A DNA stretch of 64,000 bases from Crocinitomix catalasitica ATCC 23190 (GTDB lineage Bacteria > Bacteroidota > Bacteroidia > Flavobacteriales_D > Crocinitomicaceae): positions 1 through 64,000 of the forward strand of contig NZ_JHXV01000021.1 of assembly GCF_000621625.1 (NCBI RefSeq). The letters are read 5' to 3'. Every line of letters begins with the position of its first letter. Within the stretch, counting starts at the first letter, position 1. Under the pieces are notes generated by a model. That model saw nothing but the letters and a program-made list of their open reading frames with translations, was not told where the DNA came from and made no database searches. A program made the translations under genes and the position numbers. Shown one piece after another: positions 34,242-42,500 of the stretch.

Positions 34242-35320
34242 AATTGTATTGTTGCTTTATGTCTTAAATAATGATCAAGAATAACTAAAGCACACATTGC
34301 ATCAACGATTGGTACAGCGCGTGGAACAACACAAGGATCATGTCTTCCTTCTCCTTTAAATTCGACAGGTTCTCCTGCAGTATTTACTGTAGTTTGATTT
34401 TTAATGATTGTAGCAACAGGTTTAAAAGCAACATTGAAATAAATATCCTGACCATTAGATATTCCACCTTGAATTCCCCCCGAAAAGTTGGTTTTAGTTG
34501 AGATCTTATCGCCCACCTTTTCAAAACTATCATTATGCACGCTGCCTTTCATCGCAATAGAATCAAAACCTGAACCCAATTCAAAGCCTTTTACTGCATT
34601 AATACTAAACATTGCTTTTGCCAAATCTGCATTTAACCGGTCATATACAGGTTCACCTATTCCAACGGGGCAATTTTTCGCTACACAAGTAACCATGCCT
34701 CCAACAGTATCCCCTTCTGCCCTAACCTCTTTAATATAGGCCGCCATTCTCTCGGCAATTTCAGGATCTGGACATCTAACGATATTTTTATCAATATCTA
34801 TTGGATTAACGTCGGCATATTCCTTCTTAAGTTTTATCGTACCGACCTGACTTACGTATGCATATATTTCGACCCCTAATTTTCTTAAGATTTGCTGAGC
34901 AATGGCGCCAGCAACAACTCTAACAGCTGTTTCTCTAGCACTGCTTCTCCCTCCACCTCTATAATCACGAATGCCATATTTTTGTTCGGTCGTATAATCA
35001 GCATGAGAAGGTCTAAACACTTGTCCAATGCGATCATAATCTTTCGATTTTTGATCTTCATTCTTAAGAATAAAACCAATTGGAGTTCCTAAAGTCGTTC
35101 CTTCAAAAATTCCCGAGATAAATTCAACCGTATCGGATTCTTTGCGTTGCGTTGTAAGTACCGACTGACCTGGCTTACGGCGATCCAATTGATTCTGAAT
35201 TTCTTTCAAATCCAATTCAAAATTCGATGGACAACCATCAATCACACCACCAATAGCAATACCATGTGACTCTCCAAATGAAGTTAATTTAAAAAGTTCT
35301 CCAAATGAATTACCTGCCAT
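34238..35320 (-). CDS. aroC: Chorismate synthase
   Basis: 360 residues. Converts EPSP to chorismate with reduced FMN, the last shikimate step. Signature motifs are LTSFGESHG near the N-terminus, [18 protein letters not shown] near residue 120, [11 protein letters not shown] and, near the end, [18 protein letters not shown]. The start is [20 protein letters not shown] at residues 1-20. It lies 21 bp after the phosphohexomutase gene in the same direction, so the two are probably cotranscribed. It completes the pathway opened by the DAHP synthase at 8039-9037. Confidence 0.96.
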   Translation of the reverse strand: MAGNSFGELFKLTSFGESHGIAIGGVIDGCPSNFELDLKEIQNQLDRRKPGQSVLTTQRKESDTVEFISGIFEGTTLGTPIGFILKNEDQKSKDYDRIGQVFRPSHADYTTEQKYGIRDYRGGGRSSARETAVRVVAGAIAQQILRKLGVEIYAYVSQVGTIKLKKEYADVNPIDIDKNIVRCPDPEIAERMAAYIKEVRAEGDTVGGMVTCVAKNCPVGIGEPVYDRLNADLAKAMFSINAVKGFELGSGFDSIAMKGSVHNDSFEKVGDKISTKTNFSGGIQGGISNGQDIYFNVAFKPVATIIKNQTTVNTAGEPVEFKGEGRHDPCVVPRAVPIVDAMCALVILDHYLRHKATIQF

Positions 35321-35341
35321 GATTAGTTATTGCTATAATAT

Positions 35342-36757
35342 TTAAGCGTCTATAGTTAATTTACAAGATTCTAAAATTGTTCGAACTTCTTCTAAAGTCG
35401 GAGCTTCTGCATATGTACGCAACACAGGTTCCGTTCCAGAAGGTCGAATCATCAACCATCTATTTTCATCAAAAATGTATTTAAAACCATCTAATGTTTC
35501 AACCTTTTGGACTTGGTACTTTCCAAACATATTGAAGGATTGGTTTTTACACTTTTCAATAATTTTATTTTTCTTTTCGTCAGTAATATGTAAATCGCTT
35601 CGTTCGAAAGCAAACGGTCCAACAATTGCATAAACCTCTTCGATTAATTCGTCAAGCGTTTTACCTGTTGAAGCCATGAATTCCCAGATAGTTAATCCCA
35701 TCCAAATTCCATCACGTTCAGGAATATGCGTTTTAATTGCAATTCCACCTGACTCTTCTCCTCCTAACAAAACATCTTCATCTTCATCAGCCATAATACC
35801 AGAGATGTATTTAAAGCCAATTGGCACTTCAACATGCTCTAGTCCATAATGTGCACATATTTGTTTGATACGAGGAGTTGAACTGAACCCAGTCACTACT
35901 TTACCAGTTAACCCTTTGTACTTAACCAAATAATGAATGGTTAATAAAATGATATGGTGAGAATCGATAAAAATTCCTTTATCGTTATACAAGCCAATTC
36001 TATCCGCATCACCATCAGTAGCTAAACCACAAGAGATGCTCTTATCTTTTGCGATTAATTCTGAAAATTCGCGTAAATTTTTATCAATAGGTTCTGGTGC
36101 TTGCCCCATGAAAGAAGGGTTATATTCGGCATGTAAAAATGTCATATCCGGCATTAACCTTTTAAGAACATTTTGACCAGCTCCATACATGGCGTCATAA
36201 GCCCATCCGAATTTTGCATTCTTAATCAAATCTAAATCAAAAACTGATTCAACCTGATCAATATACATTTGTTCGAAATCTTTATACTCAATTAAACCGT
36301 CCTTTTTAGCTTGGTCTAATTTAATTATATCAAGATTAATTTCGTTTACATTTGGAATAATCGACTCGATTTCTTCAACCTCTTTCGGAGATAATGGTCC
36401 ACCGAAATTACCTTTAAGTTTATAACCATTATAAGAGGGTGGATTGTGACTTGCTGTGATAACAACGCCTATTGAAGCATCTAATTTTCTAGTAGCCAAA
36501 GAAATCATAGGTGTAGAAACGAAACCTTTATCCGTTGTATAAACCTTAATTCCTTTGTGTACAAATATTTTAATTGCTGTTTCAACAAAAAGTTCACCAC
36601 CGAATCTACAATCATGTCCTATAACAATACTTGGGTTCTTATGATGACGCAATACCCAATCTGCTGTTGCTGTACTAACACGAGCAACGTTATCAACTGT
36701 ATAATCTTTAGCTATTATGGCGCGCCAACCATCTGTACCGAATTTAATTTTTGTCAT
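35342..36757 (-). CDS. Phosphoglucomutase/phosphomannomutase family protein
   Basis: 471 residues. The alpha-D-phosphohexomutase hallmarks are present: FGTDGWRA (7-13), active-site phosphoserine Ser103 in TASHNPPSYNGYK, the magnesium loop DGDADRIG, the sugar-specificity loop GGEESGG, and the phosphate loop RPSGTEP. GEESGG favours glucose- or mannose-phosphate over glucosamine substrates; the exact sugar is not certain. It would supply hexose-1-phosphate for cell-wall or storage polymers. A -7 box and AAGGA ribosome-binding-like sequence precede the start. Confidence 0.9.
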   Translation of the reverse strand: MTKIKFGTDGWRAIIAKDYTVDNVARVSTATADWVLRHHKNPSIVIGHDCRFGGELFVETAIKIFVHKGIKVYTTDKGFVSTPMISLATRKLDASIGVVITASHNPPSYNGYKLKGNFGGPLSPKEVEEIESIIPNVNEINLDIIKLDQAKKDGLIEYKDFEQMYIDQVESVFDLDLIKNAKFGWAYDAMYGAGQNVLKRLMPDMTFLHAEYNPSFMGQAPEPIDKNLREFSELIAKDKSISCGLATDGDADRIGLYNDKGIFIDSHHIILLTIHYLVKYKGLTGKVVTGFSSTPRIKQICAHYGLEHVEVPIGFKYISGIMADEDEDVLLGGEESGGIAIKTHIPERDGIWMGLTIWEFMASTGKTLDELIEEVYAIVGPFAFERSDLHITDEKKNKIIEKCKNQSFNMFGKYQVQKVETLDGFKYIFDENRWLMIRPSGTEPVLRTYAEAPTLEEVRTILESCKLTIDA

Positions 36758-36783
36758 TTCCTTTATTTTATTTCAAGGTGCTA

Positions 36784-36791
36784 CAAATATA
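36784..36791 (-). promoter_or_regulatory. Promoter -7 box of the phosphohexomutase gene
   Basis: Minus-strand TATATTTG, an exact TAnnTTTG match, 26 bases before the ATG at 36757. Confidence 0.5.
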
Positions 36792-36811
36792 AGTAACAGA
36801 GTTGGATTGGC

Positions 36812-37858
36812 TTATAATTCAGTGAGAAATTTCAAAGTATCTACTTGATCTGCATAATCATCAATTTTTGGTTGTTGTGCTTCTCCAAACGATGTGAATT
36901 CTTTCCCCACTACAACTTGAATAGAAGTCGCATTCTCTAATAAAAATTGATGAACCTGACTAGAATTCGTGTATCGAGCCACGTGCAACATCCCAAGCGG
37001 ACTGTTTAAATCTTTAGCTTCTTTAACAAGTAAGAATCCATTATCTAGAATTTCTTCCAAATTCATTAAGTAAACCGCCTTGTTATAATCGTAATTGTTT
37101 GCGTATTTATTGTGATTTATTATGTCGTGATAATCGTAAAAAGCTTCAAAAAGTCTATCTAGATTAAAATCTTCAGGAATCCAAACCAAAGAAACGTTTC
37201 TACATCCCAAACCATAATAAGTAAATATATCCTTTGCTAATTCAGCTATTTCTTCTTTTGTCTCATCTCCTTTTAGAACAGCTACTGATTTTCTGTTCTT
37301 TCGAATAATATGAGGATACTTACCAAAATAGGATTGAAAATAAGTAGATGAATTATCACTACCTGTAGCAATCACAGCATCAAAATTTGATAATTTTGAT
37401 TGTGCAAATTCAACCCATTCGTTCATTTCAGGATTAAATAGGGACATAATATTCACTAAAGCAGGTAATAATTTATCGTCATTAGATGATAATTTAATCA
37501 TTGCTTTATTCCCACTAAGAAATACAGCTATAAAATCGTGAAAACCAACCAAAGGAATATTTCCTGCCATTATCAGTGCGACAGATTTACTTTTATTCTC
37601 GGATAATTCATAATTCGAAATCCAATGCTGTAAAGTATCTTCATTTAGCCATTTTGAGATCCCTAAAAAAGAAGATTTCACTGCTTCTTCAGTAAACCAA
37701 CCATTATGATGACGAACAGTTTGCGTTAATTCAACCAAAGAATCGTATTCAGACTGATTAATTCCAATTTCAAAACCAGGCCAAGGGCGATTATTCCCTA
37801 CATTATCTAATATTTCACCTAATTTGGATAAAATTTCTATTTTTTCTGCCAATATCAT
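36812..37858 (-). CDS. Acyl-CoA reductase (LuxC-type)
   Basis: 348 residues. The family reduces acyl-CoA to aldehyde with NADPH. Typical segments are SVALIMAGNIPLVGFHDF, NKAMIKLSSND, ATGSDNSSTYFQSYFGKYPHIIRKNR, and the active-site Cys in YYGLGCRNVSLVWIP. The gene is divergent from a ferredoxin gene, an arrangement I remember as common in Bacteroidota. Its -7 box abuts the ferredoxin -7 box, so their promoters face each other. Confidence 0.85.
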   Translation of the reverse strand: MILAEKIEILSKLGEILDNVGNNRPWPGFEIGINQSEYDSLVELTQTVRHHNGWFTEEAVKSSFLGISKWLNEDTLQHWISNYELSENKSKSVALIMAGNIPLVGFHDFIAVFLSGNKAMIKLSSNDDKLLPALVNIMSLFNPEMNEWVEFAQSKLSNFDAVIATGSDNSSTYFQSYFGKYPHIIRKNRKSVAVLKGDETKEEIAELAKDIFTYYGLGCRNVSLVWIPEDFNLDRLFEAFYDYHDIINHNKYANNYDYNKAVYLMNLEEILDNGFLLVKEAKDLNSPLGMLHVARYTNSSQVHQFLLENATSIQVVVGKEFTSFGEAQQPKIDDYADQVDTLKFLTEL

Positions 37859-37870
37859 ACCGATACAATT

Positions 37871-37878
37871 TATATTTG
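37871..37878 (+). promoter_or_regulatory. Promoter -7 box of the ferredoxin gene
   Basis: TATATTTG, an exact match, 32 bases before the ATG at 37911. It directly touches the opposite-strand box at 37879-37886. Confidence 0.55.
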
Positions 37879-37886
37879 CAAAGTTA
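37879..37886 (-). promoter_or_regulatory. Promoter -7 box of the acyl-CoA reductase gene
   Basis: Minus-strand TAACTTTG, an exact TAnnTTTG match, 20 bases before the reductase ATG. Confidence 0.5.
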
Positions 37887-37895
37887 ATTAACTAA

Positions 37896-38261
<366 letters not shown>

Positions 38262-38287
38262 CCAATAATCGATAATTTAAACTTTAT

Positions 38288-38337
38288 AAACTCAGTTATT
38301 TGCAAATTCTATAAATGTAAATAATTGAGTTTTTTTT
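38288..38337 (+). terminator. Terminator after the ferredoxin gene
   Basis: Arms AAACTCAGTTATT (38288-38300) and AATAATTGAGTTT (38320-38332) pair with one G-T wobble around a 19-base loop, followed by a T tract to 38337. The tract ends just before comB. Confidence 0.75.
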
Positions 38338-38350
38338 GTATTTTAGAAGA

Positions 38351-39097
38351 ATGAACACTAAGGAAACCCGCAAGAAAATCGAAGTCTGTTTTTCTCCCTA
38401 CCTATTTCCCCTATTTAAAGAAGAATTTGAAATTATTGTGGTAATTGATGTGCTCAGGGCAACTTCTGCTATCTGTGCTGCTTTTAATAATGGTGTCGAA
38501 TCTTTAATTCCTGTTTCAACAATTGATGAAGCGCTTGAATATCAGAAAAAGGGATATCTAGTGGGGGCTGAAAGGCAAGGAAAAATTGTTGAAGGTTTTG
38601 ATTTTGGCAATTCTCCCTATTCTTACATGAAGCCTGAATTAAAAGGTAAATCAGTCGTTTTGAGTACGACAAATGGAACAAAATCCATCAATATTGCGAA
38701 AGAATCTGGACAAGTAGTTATCGGTGCATTATCCAATTTAGATGTGCTTCAAAAATGGTTATCAGAACAGGATAAAAATATTCTTTGTCTTTGTTCAGGT
38801 TGGCAAAACAAGTTTAATTTAGAAGATACAATTTGTGCTGGAGCAATTACTGACTATTTAGTAAATACAGGGAATTTTAGATCTGAAGAAGACTCCTCAA
38901 TTGCTGCTAAATATCTTTTCTTAAGTGCTAAGGATAATATTTTAGGATACCTTAAAGCATCATCTCATCGCAGACGACTTAAAAATTTAAATTTAAACGA
39001 GGATATAAAATACTGTTTGACACCTAATCTAGCTCCAGTTATACCAGTCTTAAACGGTGACAAACTAGAACTTGTAAAAGAAGAAGTAAGTTTATAA
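38351..39097 (+). CDS. comB: 2-phosphosulfolactate phosphatase family protein (ComB-like)
   Basis: About 248 residues from ATG 38351; the frame reaches back to a TTG inside the preceding terminator's T tract, which is not credible as start. Family features: VIDVLRATSAICAAFNNGV, GAERQGKIVEGFDFGNSP, VVLSTTNGTKSI, and CLCSGWQNKFNLEDTICAGAI. In methanogens ComB makes sulfolactate for coenzyme M. In bacteria the substrate and role are mostly unproven. It lies alone between a ferredoxin and a lipoprotein gene. Confidence 0.87.
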   Translation: MNTKETRKKIEVCFSPYLFPLFKEEFEIIVVIDVLRATSAICAAFNNGVESLIPVSTIDEALEYQKKGYLVGAERQGKIVEGFDFGNSPYSYMKPELKGKSVVLSTTNGTKSINIAKESGQVVIGALSNLDVLQKWLSEQDKNILCLCSGWQNKFNLEDTICAGAITDYLVNTGNFRSEEDSSIAAKYLFLSAKDNILGYLKASSHRRRLKNLNLNEDIKYCLTPNLAPVIPVLNGDKLELVKEEVSL

Positions 39098-39187
39098 ATA
39101 GATTTATAGAAAGCATAGCAAAAGCTATTTCTAATTCATCAAAGAAGAAACCCGCGAGTTAAACAATTAAGAAATCAATTGATTTTT

Positions 39188-39493
39188 TTAAAATTCTCTT
39201 TCCGTTAAGCATCTAATTTTAACGATAGTACCCAATTTACATAAACTTGCACCTGCTGTTTCTTTATAACTGATCCAAACTAAATCACCGTTTTCAAAAT
39301 TTTGAAATTCGTTGACGTTCGTTGCCTCAAGCAATGTATTGTCTTCTAATCTAAATACTAATCCACAAGAATCAGAATCAGATAAATCCATTACCCAAGC
39401 CTTTTCTGAACGAGAACAGCCATTATTTTTTTTACATGCAGCAAAACTAATTGCTATTAATGCGAGAAGTCCTAAGAGTAGTTTAGATTTCAT
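39188..39493 (-). CDS. Small lipoprotein of unknown function
   Basis: 101 residues. Lipoprotein signal with lipobox ISFAACKKN at about residue 20. The mature part is short, with three further cysteines and no recognised domain. FENGDLVWISYKE and the final GTIVKIRCLTE look like a small beta barrel, a pattern common in Bacteroidota outer-membrane-associated lipoproteins. It is downstream of the alpha-2-macroglobulin gene on the same strand, behind a terminator. Confidence 0.75.
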   Translation of the reverse strand: MKSKLLLGLLALIAISFAACKKNNGCSRSEKAWVMDLSDSDSCGLVFRLEDNTLLEATNVNEFQNFENGDLVWISYKETAGASLCKLGTIVKIRCLTEREF

Positions 39494-39516
39494 TTCTGTA
39501 ATTTTTTGTTAAATAT

Positions 39517-39550
39517 AAAAAAAAAGCTCCACAAAAGATTGTAGAACTTT
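39517..39550 (-). terminator. Terminator after the alpha-2-macroglobulin gene
   Basis: Arms 39523-39534 and 39539-39550 pair fully on the minus strand, using two G-T wobbles, and run into nine T residues there. Confidence 0.75.
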
Positions 39551-39575
39551 TTTCTTTTTTCATATATCATTTAAA

Positions 39576-42500
39576 TTATGGCATGCTACCATTTTGAACA
39601 ACATCAACCCATTGCCCTTTTGTTCGCGCATAAACCGTATTATCATACATGGCTTCAACCACAATTCCAGGCAAATAGAACTTACCTAAATAACTAGAAT
39701 TGAATTGCACTCTAAATGTTTTTGATTGATTTCTTCTGATATCAAAATATGTGTACAAACGGTCATCACGTTGATCTTGATAAGTATAGACACTTGAGTT
39801 CGCGTGCTGATAATCATCCATTCTGGTATTATGAATCTCCCAACCTGATGGAGCAATATGTGCTAAAATCATTTCTTTTAAGTCTCCCTTCAATCCTTGA
39901 TTTCGAACCGTAATTTCCGCAATAAAGTCTTGTCCTTGTTGCATTTCTGAGACATTAATTGGAACATTTTTCATTGTGAAATAGTTGACACTGATATTTA
40001 CATTGTTTGCAACAGCTTCTTCTTCCCCTTCAACAGGAACTCCTTTTGTTATTAATCTCAAATATAAAATTCCTTCACCTGAGTTTTTCACACTCACATT
40101 TTTAGAATTTCCAGCCAAATCAAAACTAACCATTGTAATTTTAGAATTACGGTTACCGGCTTGACCATTAATTTTATAGTCAAATTTTAAGTTTCGTTCC
40201 ACTTTATTTGCTCCAATAAATTTACTTACTGCTAATAAAGAATAAGCTGTAGTCTGTGTACTCATCCACCGTTGTTGATTGAGTTGGTTGGCGATTCTTT
40301 TTGCCAAATCAGCCGCAACACCTTTCTTATCCATTAAAACTAAAGTTTCAAGAATCATAGCTTCATCACGGGTATTAGAACCATACGTATAAGACATCTC
40401 TCTGTATGTTGGAACTGTTGTCTCTTGATTCGATATAAGACTCATCGCTGCTTCTTTTTGTCCCGTTAATCTGTAGGCCGCAGCTAATCGCCATCTCGCA
40501 GGTAAACTTAAATCATCCCTTTCTCTAAGCCTATTCATCATTCCAGTTTCAGCTTTACCTGCCAAAGCCAACGTATATAATCGATATGCTTGGGTTAAAT
40601 CATTATAATTGGCACCGTCTAAACTTTCATTCGCTCGATTCCAATTTCTTGCTTGTGCACGTTGAAACTTAATCCAATTCGATTTTAAATTTGAAGGAAC
40701 GGCATATCCCTTCTTTTCAGCTTCAATTATAAAGTGTCCTGCATAATTAGTTCCCCAATCAGAATCATAGCTCCCTCCAGGCCAATATGAAAATCCTCCG
40801 TTAACTGTTTGAAACAATTTAAAGCGTTGAATTGCAGCATTTACATTCGTTTGAATTTCGGCTTTTCTCTTTTTATCCAACTCCATTAAGTCTGCTAAAA
40901 ACAATTGAGGAAAAACAGCTGATGTTGTTTGTTCAATACAACCATGAGGATAATCAATCAAATAATCTAACCTTCTACCTAAATCTAAAGGCGGGAAATT
41001 AGAGATTTCTAAATAAGCTTGATTCGTTCCGGTCAATCCAAAATATGCCACATCTTGATTAAAACTCTCGCCTGCCTGTAAAATCTTTTCAACTGTAGTG
41101 GTTTGAATTGGGTTTGGAGAACGCACATCTATTTCAAAATCGTATCTCGCTTTATGCTCTCCACTTGTCGCATAGATGGTAACTTTTCCAATACCAGTCT
41201 TTTTAGCAACTGTCAAGTCGAAATTTACAAGTTTATCACCAATTTTACTGAATTTAACAGACTTCACCTTGCCTCCATCAATATTAAAAAAGTCGTTCGT
41301 CTCTACAACAACTTTTACATTCTTCACCTCTTTCTCCATGGCAAAGACATTTACAGGCAAAGTCACTTTTTCAGTTGGACCGACAACCCTAGGCAAAGTT
41401 CCAAGCACCATTAGTGGATTTCGAACAGCTACAGACTTTTCAGCTGATCCATAAGCACCATCTTGTTCAGCAATAACCATCACACGAACGGCACCTACAT
41501 AATTCGGTATATCAATTTTATGTGACATCGCTTTACCTTTAGACTCAAAAGGTCCGATAAACTTCACCATTGGTTTAAAACGATTCGCTTTTACAGCTTT
41601 TTTCCCAAAACCATCAGCATCACCACCAATCGCTAGTAATTGGTCCATTTTATCAGCATATGCACCCATTACATAATCATACATATCCCATGTTTTCACA
41701 CCTAATGCTTCTCTTGCATAAAAATGTTTCCATGGGTTTGGTGTTTTAAAATTGGTCAAATCTAGAAGACCTTCATCAACAATAGCTAAAGTATAAGTCA
41801 TCTTTTTATTCGACTTCTCCCCTACCTTAATTTGCGCAGTAGACTCGGGACGTAATACATCCTTCATTGTAATTGTCGGCTGCAAATGTGTTGCAGGATC
41901 TTCAACACCTATTGGAATTACGCCATACAACCTAATTGGCAGATCATTAACCTGATTCTCATGTGGTTGAATTAAAGTCGCATGAATGAAAACATTTGGA
42001 TCCATTTGATCAGTTGCTTCAAAACTAAATTTAGTTTCACCTTTTTCTGTATCAATCCAAAACTTATCTATGATTTTTGTTCCACTTTCTAAACAAATTA
42101 AAACCCGACCAGCTGCAGGAGAAGGAATAGACATATTTACTGTTTCCCCTTTGACATAAGTCTCCTTATCTGTAGAAAACGTCAACATCGTAGCATTTTC
42201 AGCATTCCTTCTATTCGCTCTTGCCGTATATGGCCAATCCATATAAACGACTTTACCAGTTGTATGTCCAGAATTTCTGTCTTTCGCTAAAATTAAATAG
42301 CGTCCATATTCAGGTTGATTAATTTGGAAATTATAAGTTCCTTTTCCATTTTTTGTTCTGATTGTTTTAGTCTGCACTGGCGTTGTACTTGAGCGTGCTA
42401 TATAACTTGATAAATTATTATCGTACGAATCCCACCACCATCTCCAAGACAATTTGTACACTTTGATATCTAATTCCGAATCTTTTAAATTACCATTTTC

